Part shown: positions 33,991-44,394 of the stretch, one piece after another
How positions within the stretch are numbered: position 1 is the first letter of the stretch
Layout of the letters: each line of letters opens with the position of its first letter
Assembly: GCA_031002005.1 (NCBI GenBank)
Contig: JARYHS010013631.1
Span: 68,755,832-68,819,831, forward strand
Length of the DNA: 64,000 nt
From: Vandiemenella viatica
Lineage: Eukaryota > Arthropoda > Insecta > Orthoptera > Morabidae
Direction: 5' to 3'
Translations under genes and position numbers: made by a program
Notes under the pieces: model-generated
The model's input: the letters and a program-made list of their open reading frames with translations, nothing else
What the model was told of the DNA's origin: nothing
Databases searched by the model: none

Positions 33991-35344
33991 CAAAATCAAT
34001 GAAGGTATAAAAACAATTTTCAAATGAAACTGGAGACTAAAGTTTTTGTTACATTGACCAAAATAATACTGCAAATCGTCTATATTACAGTTCAAAGATG
34101 ATGGTTTTCTGAAATTAACTGCAGTTTCTAAATTTTAAAGAAACAAGTGGGGAGTCTTTTGCAACCCCTTTAGCATTTGTACGTAGTATAATTTATTTAC
34201 AGCAATTTCTCACGATATACAAATCCAAATACCACGTATTCGTAAAATAATCCTACATATTCACAACACGTTACTTTCTCTTTATAATAAACAATGTTAC
34301 TCATAGCAAAAGTAATCTATGGTAATCAGGTTCCATCGTGACATCTATTTCGTAACTGAGTCAAGGAAACTGTTTAAGGCCTCAGCGGTGTAGCACACTC
34401 GACGTTAAGAGCGGAGATGTGTTCCTTTCAAGGCGTCTTGTCTGACTAATAGTAGTGTATACGGTGTGGAGAGGCCGTATATTTGTCTATGTAACAAGTT
34501 AATTGTGGTTTCGGAGCAGTGAGTGATAAGGCCGTTTATAACCTGGGGCGCCCTCGTGTTTATCTCGCCCGGGGCTTTGTCCTTACAGCTCGCGGCAAAA
34601 CATCAGAGCGGCAGTTAACACCTGAGTGCTAACACAAGGCAAACACCCAGGTGGGCAGTGGTGAGTCAGAAACGAGAAGTGCAGCAAGCACCCTGCAGTC
34701 TGAGAGGCAAAAATGGAGTTGCAGTTTAGACCTGCTTAATCAGATGCCTAAATTCTGTTCTAGGAGTCGTGGCCATTCAAATCTACCTAGTGAACGCGAT
34801 AAACTTGTCACGGATTTTGTTGGCTTCTAAAAATTTCTTTCGTTGGTAAAGAGTCCTCGGTTTTTGTGACAAAATTTAGTATTATCTAGAGAAATTTGAG
34901 TCACGAATCTGATTAGCGATTATTTAAGCTATTTGTTGCTATCATAGTCTATTTCCTTTACGTCGAAAATTCTGTTGCGTATCATATGTATAATTTTCCA
35001 TTGTATGTGGTTGTCGCACTATCCTTTTATACTCTCAATATTCCATATTTGTTTACATCCGTCAAGAGGGAACGAGTTCAGTATTTAGTGTAGAAATAGT
35101 GCTTTATAAAATAAAATTCGACGCAGGATAGAAACTTCAGTGTTACAATTTACTATGGTTACTTTAATGTCAATAACGGAAACTGTTCCTAATAGCCTTT
35201 ACACAATACCAACTTTTCTGAAGAAATTTATGGTTTTTATTCTGTTGGAAATCATACCTCTGCTGTAGGGACAATGCAGTTGACACTTCCATCTATATAT
35301 TCTCAGTGTTACCGGAGTTCTTACCGTCTTGTTCCCTACAGACC
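33991..35344. other. No confirmed gene; 34380-34740 is locally GC-richer
   Basis: The GC-richer block has CpG-containing pieces such as 'ggggcgccctcg' and 'tcgcccggggc'. It could be a decayed element or an untranslated exon; there is no coding signal to decide. The rest is AT-rich and unremarkable. Confidence 0.3.
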
Positions 35345-35810
35345 CGTCACCCAACTTTCTTTTCATGTTCCCCTTCCCCTTTTCCTTTTCCCCCCTTTTT
35401 CCTTTTCATGCTCCCCTTTCTTTTTCTGTTCCCCCTCTTATCCTTTTCATGTTCCCCCATTCCTTTTCCTTAATCCCCTTTTCCACTACCTCTTTACCCC
35501 TATCCCCTTTCTTTTCCTCTTCATGCCCCACCCCCCACCCCATTTCTTTTCATTTTAAAGTTACCGCTACATTTCTTTTCCCCCTCATGTTACCACTCCA
35601 CTCCACTCCTTTTCCTTCTCACGATTCCCCACCCTCCCCCATAATTTCTATTTCTTCTCACGTTTCCCCTCCCCATAATTTCTTTTCCTTCTCACGTTTC
35701 CCCTCCCCATAATTTCTTTTCCTTCTCACGTTTCCCCTCCTCACAATTTCTTTTCCTTGTCACGTTATCCCAAATTTCTTTTCCTTCTCTTCACGTTCTG
35801 CCTTGTTTCA
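35345..35810. repeat. Polypyrimidine tract containing a 34-bp minisatellite
   Basis: The plus strand is almost pure C/T for about 460 bp. At 35641-35780 a 34-bp unit ('ataatttcttttccttctca' then 'cgtttcccctcccc') repeats about four times (35641, 35675, 35709, 35743). Long Pro/Phe/Ser open frames across it are artefacts. Such a strand asymmetry could form triplex DNA. Confidence 0.85.
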
Positions 35811-36582
35811 AATTTAGCTTTGCTCGCTAGCACATGGGAAGAACAACTTTTAACAGTGATCGTCTGATCTACAGTTTTTTTCCACTTGGCTTATTTATTA
35901 CCAAGATAATTAAATTGTGCATTCATATCGCATAATACTGACAAATTTCGAACACGGGGTTCCAAGCAGTTCTACATGGTTATCTAAAATATCGCTGTTA
36001 ACACTATACAAAAACTGTTCATTCCAACGTGTTCCCTAAACTTTTCTTTATAGTAGGTTGATATCCTCGGTATCCAGACTTAAATTTTTAATGTTAGCGA
36101 TACTGTATTCACCGGCATCAGATTTGTCACCACTGAGCCAAACCATGGAGCTAGCGGTGTACGAAGAGTCTGCTACTGTTCACTCTTCGTTAACTGTATC
36201 TGTTTGAGTGTTGACTTGTGTGTTAGGTTCTGCGTATTAATGACAGTGATTACAGCTAACGGAGCTTGGCATTCTATAAACTGCTTCAGGACAACGTACT
36301 CTTTGCCACTTTGGAGACGCCCAGTATGTTACATATTTCATTCTAATGAGTTGTTCCGTTACAGGCAGTTTCCCGTATTCACCTTCTGCGCCTGGGGATT
36401 ATTCTTAATGTGCTGTAGTGACAAAAATATAAGTAAAAGAAAAGTTCTAAGTCAACATGAATATCTTTCCTCTAAAGAAATAGGTAATACACAAATGAAA
36501 TATTGAATTAGGGAGCGAGGTACCCGGAAAGTGGTAAAATTTCAAAATTTTATAGTATCCGGCAACCGTTGAGTGAAGCTTG
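35811..36582. other. No supported feature
   Basis: The open frame 36204-36506 (100 codons, plus) is not recognised. Confidence 0.35.
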
Positions 36583-36785
36583 TACAACTTTTGGTCTTCG
36601 CATTTTGGAGGATGTGGGTTGAAATCTTCGTCCAGATTTCAGTTTTCCTTGGTTTACCCGAACATTCCAGGATGGAAGGGATTCCTCGGAAGGTAACGGC
36701 AGAATTCCTTACCGTTCCTTTCGCCTGTCCTTTACCATCTCTAAAGATTTCAACGTCAACGAGGCGTAAAATAATAAACTGTAAA
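36583..36785 (+). mobile_element. Degenerate SINE family A copy
   Basis: 'ttcgcattttggaggatgtg', 'ggttgaaatcttcgtccag', 'cagaattccttaccgttcct' and 'gtcaacgaggcgtaaa' follow the SINE order. Confidence 0.7.
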
Positions 36786-37704
36786 CAGCTTTGTGATCTA
36801 CCGTATAGTGCAAATATTTTGCATTACCCTCTTAAGCAGGTTTTTTCTTTTTTTTCTTTCTTTTTATTATCCTTTATATCTAATCTTGTTAGCAATGTGC
36901 TGATATTTTCTTGGTTTAGTTTTCGGCAAATAGTCATCTTGATAACCATTTGAATGTCTTAAAACTTCCAGATGGTTGTAATCTCTGCCTTTCATAATTC
37001 TTATTGTCCGTCCGCGGTTCACGAATCTTATTTTTAGAGAAGAGTAAAGTTATAAAAATATTGGGCTACCACTCCTGAAATATTGCAGTCGCATGTAAAA
37101 TCTTTCTGATCCAACAGAGGTTCCGACCCCACAAAGATGGTTCAGAGAAAACGTGCGTATTTTGCCCTCCTCTTTATTATGAGTATTTCGCACTTGATAG
37201 TGTTCAGAATTGCTCGACATAAAACAACAACCGTTCAGATGTGACTAATACGTCATTAACTATCGTACTTGACTGCAGTGGTATAAGTCTCCAATTCCAT
37301 TATATAGATCGGCGTGTGAGGATAGTTAAGATCGGAGATATAAAAGACCGTACATATGCTTAACAACTATTTTCGTTAGGCATTGGAAATGAAAATTTAT
37401 ATGTATTATGAGTATAGTGGCAACCTCGGTTTTTGTAAAAAAAAAAATTACTAAATATGCTAGAGCAGAAGAGAATGCTGCAGTGACAAACACAATACGG
37501 TTGCAATTACTCATGAGCAAGCATATTGTTAGGATCTAACGAGCGCCTGTGGTCAACACAGCCACATATGGCTGGATTGATTGCGGTCGCTCGTGCTGTT
37601 TATTCTGGGGGAGGGCGGACTTTGCTTTGAAATAGACTGCTGATGTTAAACTGTTAATCATTGATTGTAGTTTCAATCAATAAATGAGAGTAGTTATAAA
37701 TGAG
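36786..37704. other. No supported feature
   Basis: AT-rich DNA without recognisable elements. Confidence 0.4.

Positions 37705-37738
<34 letters not shown>
37705..37738. repeat. (AT)n microsatellite
   Basis: About 16 AT dinucleotides. Confidence 0.97.
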
Positions 37739-37739
<1 letters not shown>

Positions 37740-38518
37740 CTCAATGTTCTTGCTTTGTTTCATGCTTCTCCTAAATTTCTACCTCAGTATTGTTCATTGT
37801 CAATAATTCATGCGTTTCTTCCATCCTTCTATAACGACATTCACCAAGGTATGGCAACGTTCTTAAATCTTCATTCTGTACGCATATTTCCTTCATCGTA
37901 CAGCCTTGCCTCATCCGTCTTTTTAGCTGATGCTTGTTTGTGATTCCCTAGTTTTACTTTAGTCCAGTGGCTAAAAATAAGAAACTTATTACGTCGTGAA
38001 TTAGTTGTTATAGCGTCTGTTAAACGAGCCACGGCGAAGTGCCCTTAGTCGGCTAGCTATTAATAGGAGTGGGGAGGCGCCGTGACTTAATGTTTTAGTG
38101 TGTGTCGTTCGCCGTTTGATAACACAACTCCTCGACTTCCGCCGAGGCGCTCATAAATCTCTCTGCGGGCAGCGGAGTTGTTGTATATACGCCTCTGCGC
38201 GAACAACACGCGCCTGGAATGTCTCCCAACACCTGCCGTCTCGCTGGGTCGTCTCTCGTCAGAGCTCGTAACTCTGAACACTGCTTTTATATACCTCCTT
38301 GACTGAACAACAATCGATGCTGTGAAAAGTCTGATTCACTCTCCTGCAGCAAAGATACTGGTACAGCACTATGATTTTCAGATGTACGTCATTTTATCTA
38401 TTTTCAGTTGCTGTAGAATGTTTATTTCGAAATGTTTTTAACAGATTTTTTTTATTTCTTGTAACCTTATGATACACTCTGAATCGAGCTTTCTAAAAGG
38501 TCTAGCGCCAATTTGTAT
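37739..38518. other. Spacer with a CpG-containing block at 38040-38280
   Basis: The block has many CpG ('cgccgaggcgctc', 'ctgcgcgaacaacacgcgcc') in an AT-rich setting. A minus-strand frame of 64 codons covers 38087-38281 but matches nothing known. Confidence 0.3.
38255..38293 (-). promoter_or_regulatory. Candidate TATA-box promoter, minus strand
   Basis: On the minus strand 'tatataaaag' (38293-38284) lies at the edge of the CpG-containing block, so transcription from about 38262 would read into it. No clear initiator or downstream gene was recognised. TATA-like strings are frequent by chance in AT-rich DNA. Confidence 0.15.
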
Positions 38519-39280
38519 GGGAGCGTCCATAATCAACGTGGCTCCATTTTGATCTCTCTTGTACTGTTTTCTCTTGACAGACTACCGCTAAAATTATTGC
38601 GTACATATTGAACACAACTGATATTTGCGTCATGTACACTCTTTGGCAAAAAATATTTACTGTGGTTACCTGAGACTTAAGTCCATTATTTTGCACTATG
38701 TGGCATCACTGGAGAGTTTGTTCCAGGCATTCACTTAAGGAAATGAGTAACAGATGGAGCTGAGTTGAATACCCGCAATGATGCCACATTGTACGAAATA
38801 AGGGACTTAGTCTCAGGAGCCCACAGTCAATTTTTTTGCCGAAGAGTGTACTTTTCCATAATTATAAACATTTTAAATGAAATGTAGATACTAACCACTC
38901 CTGTAAATGATGAATTTTTGTGAAAAACCTCTTTCTCAGGTACAGTCGGGAAACCTTTTCTTCTTTTGGGGTTACTAAAAATATTTTCCTTATTTCATTC
39001 ATCACTGTTTATTATTTCATAAAATAGAACGAATTATACCTACCGCGTAAAAAAAGCTGCATTTTTTAGCAGTTACGTCACCATTTTTCTGCATTACCAG
39101 GGAATGATTCTTTGATATGCTTAAAAGATTTCTATTACTCTTTGGATAATGACAAGCGCCACTTCACACCACACTTTGAACTTGAAAATCACTTGAAAAG
39201 CTACGTGGTTTGGCGGGAAACTCCCTTCCCCCAAATTCTCCCCTCCCCTAGACCAAGTCACGTAGTTTATGGACGCTCCC
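38519..39280. mobile_element. PIF/Harbinger-like MITE family 2, carrying a nested MITE
   Basis: The left end 'gggagcgtccataatcaacg' and right end 'cacgtagtttatggacgctccc' are inverted. Flanks TAT and TGA do not form a clear duplication. The interior matches the copy at 48342-49438 ('aaaattattgcgtac.ta', 'gaacacaactgat', 'aaaccttttc'), apart from the insertion at 38637-38848. Confidence 0.8.
38637..38848. mobile_element. Tc1/mariner-type MITE (212 bp), TSD TA, nested
   Basis: The left end 'cactctttggcaaaaaatat' and right end 'aatttttttgccgaagagtg' are inverted; the arms match imperfectly over about 75 bp. TA flanks both sides (38635-38636, 38849-38850). The related MITE at 48342-49438 has the uninterrupted sequence 'atgtacttttc' at about 48566, which is the empty site. 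Confidence 0.88.
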
Positions 39281-39384
39281 TGAGGAGTAGGAGTGGTTTG
39301 ACGATTGGATGGTAGGGTGCCGCGTGATGATTGAACGTTAAGACAATGAGATTGAATGGCAGGTAAATACACTGAAATATTATA

Positions 39385-39690
39385 CGAGGTCTGATCAAAA
39401 AATAACGGGACTTTTTGTTTCTTAAATAATTTATTTACTAATCGGAGACAATTTGCACCTTTCAAAATAATACCCCTCAGATAAAATAAACTTGTGCCAG
39501 ACCTTTTTAAAATCTTGGAATCACTTCGAAATTCATTTTTTCGGTATAACATTCAGCTGCTTCTGTTTTTATATCAGAGGGGTAAAACGTTATCCTTTTA
39601 AGGTTCTCTTCTGCATCGGGAATATAGAGGGTTCCACGTCGGGCGAATACGGTTGGCTGAGAAAGTTTCATTTATTTTTATTTTTTTACT
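39385..39690 (-). pseudogene. mariner transposon 3' end relic
   Basis: The end 'cgaggtctgatcaaaaaata' preceded by TA is a typical mariner terminal repeat. Inward, the minus strand gives remnants of a mariner C-terminus, split over frames: 'FQDFKKVWHKFILSEGYYFE' and before it a degenerate 'YSPDVEPSIFP' resembling the YSPDLAPSD region with the third Asp. Stops and frameshifts break it and the N-terminal two thirds are missing. Confidence 0.65.
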
Positions 39691-40010
39691 GAAGGCTCGC
39701 TGATAACTAGTGAGATGTAAGAAAGAGCATTATCTGTTTTCGCGACTTCGTCCACGGGAAATTTTATGATTTGTGTTGTCAATTAGCTGTTAAACATACA
39801 GAAAATTTTCTGCGTAGGAAAAAGCAGAGGAGTAACACTTTTTTTCGCTCTTTCTTACTCATCTCCCCTTAAATTTAGGATCTAGGCAAAGAGTCCATTT
39901 GTTCATCCATAATTTAGTTTTTACTAAAAGGCACACTTCTGCATTGTTAACAGTTTCTCTGTAAATATACGGATTTGGGATGTGAAAAAACATACTGCTT
40001 TATCCATATA
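39691..40010. other. No confirmed feature
   Basis: 'gttttcgcgacttcgtccac' at about 39732 resembles the start of the LINE-tail-like relics at 4921 and 44730. No further match is readable. Confidence 0.3.
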
Positions 40011-40018
40011 CACATACA

Positions 40019-40388
40019 CAGGCCCGCCGTAAGCGGGCGTGCAACGCGTGCGCCGCACGCGGGCGGCACATCGAGGGGGGGCGGCAAAACGAGCGATCGA
40101 CAGTCGCCACCCCGCGATAGTTGCCACTCCATTGTCGCCGCGACGAAATTTGCAGCGTATTATGTAAGGGGCGACTTTTTTTTTTTTTTTAGCTCAACAG
40201 CTGCTTCGGGCGGCCGGCGACACTCGGAATGGCAACAATGGGGGCGGCAAATAATGTTTGAAGGGGCGGCAATCTCACAGTTTTCTGACCCGGTTCGGAA
40301 ATTTCCTAAATCCACCACTGGCTAGTTAGACAGGGGGCGGCATAATCGGTATTGCACGCGGGCGCTCAAACAGCTAGCGGCGGGCCTG
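40019..40388. mobile_element. hAT MITE (370 bp) with perfect 8-bp duplication CACATACA
   Basis: Ends 'caggcccgccgtaagcgggc' and 'gctagcggcgggcctg' are inverted. 'cacataca' occurs directly before (40011-40018) and after (40389-40396), the 8-bp target duplication of hAT elements. The body is GC- and CpG-rich with repeated 'gggcggca' and a T run at 40177-40190. Confidence 0.92.
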
Positions 40389-40802
40389 CACATACATGTA
40401 AAGGCTCTATAACTGAACAATTCAATTAGCTGTCCATTTTACAATTTCTCAGCGTGTTGCTATTACATCAAAACATATATTAAACTTTCATTATGAACTA
40501 TTTTGTTGAAATGGTTGATTATTGCTTGATCCTTGATATATATATATATATAACTATGTAGCTTCGTTAAGATCTGTCCATTAGTGTTTGCGTGATTGTC
40601 AAATTTAGACAGTTACCGTGTGAAAATCTGTTATGTTATATAAGTCCATCTGAGAACAGTTCCACAAAAGTTGTTGTTCTCTCGCAGGTAGTTTGCATTC
40701 TATTTGTTAATAAATTTTAATAACAGATATAAGTATGTAATGTAAAAATTACAGTACAGTTGAATCAGTTCAGTCTAATCCACTGTTTGATTTGAATTAG
40801 AA
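40389..40802. other. No supported feature; short (TA)n at 40536-40552
   Basis: AT-rich spacer with one short TA microsatellite. Confidence 0.5.
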
Positions 40803-42096
40803 CGGGTCTAATTATATATCCCCCCCGATTCGCTGCCGAGACGCAGGCCGAGTAACATCGACCTGCAGCGGACGTCATATTGAGCCGCCAGCGAACGCCC
40901 GACTCAGCAGTCCTGCTCAAGTTCAGGCGCATCAAGCATGTCGGAAGCAGCCAACAAGAAGACTACGCCTGCCAAGAAGAGGAGAGTAAGCGGGAAGCCG
41001 CCGCCAGAGACTCCTGAGCAAGCACCACCGGCGCCGCAACCAGTCACTCCTCGAGTTGGAATTGTTGATGGGCCTGCAAGCCCAATCCTGATTCACTACA
41101 GCGGCAACCTTTGCGTCCTGCTAGCTCACCTGCAAAGGATCGCGGAGCTACCGATCTTCTGCTGGCCAACGGACGATGGTGTGATGATCCACACTTCGAC
41201 CGCCAGGGATTTTTGCGCTGTGTTGAGGTCCCTCCCGGAAGGGGTCACCACTGCAAAAAGCCATTATCCGAACGGAGTGACCGCACTGGATGCCCCTGTG
41301 CAGACGGATGCCCCTGCGCAGACGGATGCCTCGGTGCAGACAGTGCGGAAGCCCAAAACCAAGTCGCCCTCCCGCAAACTGGTACAGTGCTTCAAGTGTC
41401 AAAACTTTTGGCACTGTGCCAGCGAATGCACCAACCAAGCTAGGTGCATTCGTTGCGGGGGCGGCCATCGATTAGCGGACTGCAAACGCGACCGCGACGA
41501 CCCAGTCTGCTGCAACTGCGGCTCCAAGCACGCCGCGTCCTACCGAGGCTGCAGAGTTTGGAAGGAGCAGGCCAAGAAGCTCCCCCAGCGGCGCCAAGTG
41601 CCGCACTCGCAGCCCGCCAAGAACCGGCAGCAGACCAGCGCTTCTGCAGCGGAGACCATCCCGCAGCAGACAGCCGCGCTGAGAGGAAAGAAGAAGAAGA
41701 CGTCACGACCACCAGTGACAAGCCACGAAGAACCACCGCCTCCAGGAGGGGGCGACCTGTCGCGGAAACAGCACATGCTGTGGCCGCATTCATGACACAG
41801 GTCAAAGGGAGGACAAATTTGCTGCTCTCCTCACTCTCCTGGAAGAACTGGTCAGGCAACTCTGCTCCAGAGAAGAGTCCTCGACCACGTGAAAACCCAC
41901 CCATCATGGCAGGCCTTTTCCGCGGCCGGCGCCATTAAAGGTTAACAACCAGCCAACCACAAGGACCGACCAACATCGAGGCCATACACAACCACCAATT
42001 TAGGAAGGAGGAAATGTCTAACGACAATACCCTCCAACAAAGCTGCTCCATAATGGCGGAGCAACTACTGGCTACTCTGCGGCGGGTCTAATTATA
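40803..42096 (+). mobile_element. Retroposed LINE fragment containing only ORF1, with 14-bp target duplication
   Basis: 'cgggtctaattata' occurs at 40803-40816 and again at 42083-42096, enclosing about 1266 bp. Between them are a C run, a GC-rich leader (40820-40937), an ORF1-type reading frame and a short trailer. GC content is sharply higher than the flanks. No endonuclease, reverse transcriptase or poly(A) tail is present between the repeats. Confidence 0.75.
40938..41795 (+). CDS. ORF1 (gag-like) protein of a non-LTR retrotransposon, three zinc knuckles
   Basis: The 285-residue frame starts MSEAANKKTTPAKKRRV after a GC-rich leader. Residues 1-50 are basic and Pro-rich. A block 'GIVDGPASPILIHYSGN' to 'SHYPNGVTALDAPVQ' (about 41-120) resembles the N-terminal part of insect LINE ORF1 proteins. 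Three repeats of Asp-Ala-(Pro/Ser)-(Val/Ala)-Gln-Thr (18-bp units, 41287-41340) follow. Then come three CCHC knuckles, 'CFKCQNFWHCASEC', 'CIRCGGGHRLADC' and 'CNCGSKHAASYRGC' (about 152-205), and a basic Gln/Ala/Pro-rich tail. The knuckles bind nucleic acid and the protein packages LINE RNA. The usual RRM-like/pre-C2HC region before the knuckles seems replaced by the Asp/Gln/Thr repeat, so it is shorter than typical. An overlapping frame (41444-41938) is open to MAGLFRGRRH and could be the original C-terminus after a frameshift. Confidence 0.8.
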   Translation: MSEAANKKTTPAKKRRVSGKPPPETPEQAPPAPQPVTPRVGIVDGPASPILIHYSGNLCVLLAHLQRIAELPIFCWPTDDGVMIHTSTARDFCAVLRSLPEGVTTAKSHYPNGVTALDAPVQTDAPAQTDASVQTVRKPKTKSPSRKLVQCFKCQNFWHCASECTNQARCIRCGGGHRLADCKRDRDDPVCCNCGSKHAASYRGCRVWKEQAKKLPQRRQVPHSQPAKNRQQTSASAAETIPQQTAALRGKKKKTSRPPVTSHEEPPPPGGGDLSRKQHMLWPHS

Positions 42097-42309
42097 ATTT
42101 TATCACATTATTTGGTATTCTTAATTGACCTAAACATCAACGCTAAGAAAGTCTTCATAGTTTGTTAGCAAATAAGCAAAGTAACCGTAAGCTTTGCTTC
42201 ATTGTCAAAACACTGACCAAAAATTCCTTTCTATGAATTCTTTCATTTTGTCCATTGCGTCATGTTTCTACACCCACGACTAAACGAGAAACTAACTGTT
42301 CAAGTTTTG
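42097..42309. other. Short AT-rich spacer
   Basis: Nothing recognised between the retroposed ORF1 insertion and the mariner relic. Confidence 0.5.
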
Positions 42310-42395
42310 TATGAGGCATGTCTTTTAAGTACCGTTTTGAAATTAAAAGACGTGCAAATATATCTCAATTTTATTGTTACATGAAAGCCTGTATC

Positions 42396-43190
42396 TTACT
42401 CTACTTTCCTACATAATTCTTCAATATTGAGGCACTTGTCATAATGTAGTACCAGTTTTTGAAAACCCTCCTCATAGAAGTCTGCCGCCTGACTTGTTAA
42501 CCACTGCGTCACAACTGTTTTGACTTCGTTATCGTCTTCAAGACTCTGACCGCCCAGGTGTTTCTTCAAGTGCAGGAACAGATGGTTGTCACTGGGCGCC
42601 AGATCAGGGCTGTACGGAGGATGATCTAGAGTTTCCCATCGAAAAGATGTGATTGTGATCTTTGGTCTGATTAGCCACATGTGGACGGGCATTGTCATGC
42701 AGCAAAAAGATGCCCTTGCTCAACTTGCCACATCTTTTGTTCTGGATTGAACGGCGCAGATTGTTCAATGTCTCAAAATAAGATGCTGCATTAATTGTCT
42801 CATCACGAGGCAGAAATTCCACAAGCAGTACTCCTTTTCTGTCCCAAAAAACTGTGCACATGATTTTCCGGGCAGAAATAGTTTGCTTCAACATCACTTT
42901 TTTGGGTGAACCTGAATGCCGCCATTCCATGGACTGTTGCTTTGATTCAGGTGTGACGTAGGCCACCCATGTCTCATCGCCCGTAACAATTTGGCTTAAG
43001 AAATCATCACCATCGTTGTGGTACCGCTCAAGGAAAGTCAATGCACTGCCTAAACGTTTGGTTTTGTGCACACCCGTAACGTTTTCGGTACCCAACGTGA
43101 GCACAATTTTCGGTAATTCAAGTGGTCGGTCACAATGCCATACAAAACACTACGAGAAACATTAGGAAAGTCATCACACAAAGAGCAAAT
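42396..43190 (-). pseudogene. mariner transposase pseudogene (DD34D type), N-terminally truncated and frameshifted
   Basis: Read on the minus strand, a piece of the second helix-turn-helix is followed by 'KLCSRWVP' near 43110, then 'GSALTFLERYHNDGDDFL', 'VTGDETWVAYVTPESKQQS' with the first catalytic Asp, 'FLLHDNARPHVA' with the second, and 'YSPDLAPSDNHLFLHLKKHL' with the third. The last two lie in different frames. One frameshift falls near 43060-43080 and another near 42640-42700. The C-terminus 'FQKLVLHYDKCLNI' is intact and ends in a stop at 42396. About the first 90 residues are missing; the sequence stops next to a PIF MITE fragment at 43200. Apart from the two shifts the catalytic domain is well preserved, so it is moderately young. 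Confidence 0.9.
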
Positions 43191-43197
43191 CGTTTCA

Positions 43198-43237
43198 TAG
43201 AAGAAAAAATGGAGCTACATGGTTTATGGACGTTCCC
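43198..43237. mobile_element. PIF/Harbinger-like MITE family 2, right-end fragment
   Basis: 'ggagctacatggtttatgga' and 'cgttccc' followed by TTA match the right end of the family. The left part is absent; the mariner relic abuts instead. Confidence 0.75.
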
Positions 43238-43240
43238 TTA

Positions 43241-44394
43241 ATCAACAGTGTGCCTACCCGAGGCGTGAATGGTTGCTCAGCTCTACTCCGTCACTTTAAC
43301 ATGGCGACAAAGTAATTGATCGCTGAAGCGTCGTGTTTGCTTACAACAAATATTTAATTAAATAAACGATTATTAACAGTAATCAAACTATCTACCATCG
43401 AAAATTAACATGTAACAGAGCGATAAAATTTAAAGAAAGGCTTTGACCAAAAATTTTACGCAGGTTTTTTGTTATCCTGTGCTATAAGTATTGGTCTACC
43501 TCCCTATGCTTAACCTTGTTAGTCCACAAAGCATACCTTTCCTTCCTCCGCAACAGCAACTAATTTTTACTGCAGATGTCTATTTGCTCGTTGATCAGTG
43601 GATTTCGGGAATTAAAGCAGATTCCGATAAGGAAGCACGCTTGTAAACATAATCCTACAAGTTTTAAGAGATCAACGGTGGATCTATGTATTCACGCAAA
43701 TAGCTGGCTTATTTACTATCTTTGATCATCAGTTTGGAATATTTTAAGCTGGTTAATATTTCTGTTTACGCATCTTTATATCCCGAAAGGCAGGTTTGTT
43801 TTTTGTTTTGTCAGGTGGCATACGTTGATGCAGTGTGAATGGTTGGTATACAATCAACAAAACTGAACGAGCAAGAAAATGACCATTGCTGTCCTAACTA
43901 TGCTGTAGCTGTGACTGGTAAAAAAAAGTAAAAGCATTTCCCACTAAACAAAACTTGTTATAGTTCAGTTTACAAATACAATTACTTTTTTTATTACGTC
44001 ACGTTAAACTGAGTTAAAGATTTTAAGCTACACATAATGAAATTAAAATAAATGATGTAACGTACTACAAAGTTATACAAATTAAGAGAACTTACAAATT
44101 TTATGTATTTAATTTGTTATATTAAAAGTTTCGTAGATATATTGACTCCGAGATCATCGCTATCTGAATATGGACTCTGTTGTGGATATTTACACAAATC
44201 ATCACATCGCCGCATGACAGATAACTAGACCTTACAGAACAGGGGGCATGTGCTACCTGCAGTTCAACGGCCGATTCGTGGATACTACCAAAGGTCACCC
44301 TGATTGAATAAGATGTGCGTCCTCGCCAAGATTAACCTGTCTAAGCTCTCAATATAATAAGGAACGAATATTTTTTTTTTAAAAAAAATTTACG
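43241..44394. other. No supported feature (about 1.15 kb)
   Basis: AT-rich; no domain, TIR or tandem structure found. Confidence 0.4.

Noticed and set aside
35274..35712. Phe/Pro/Ser-rich open frames of 94-127 codons
   Set aside because: Composition artefact of the polypyrimidine tract and minisatellite.
40938..41795. Host zinc-knuckle (CNBP-like) gene
   Set aside because: The knuckle spacing and preceding block are those of insect LINE ORF1, and exact target duplications flank the segment.
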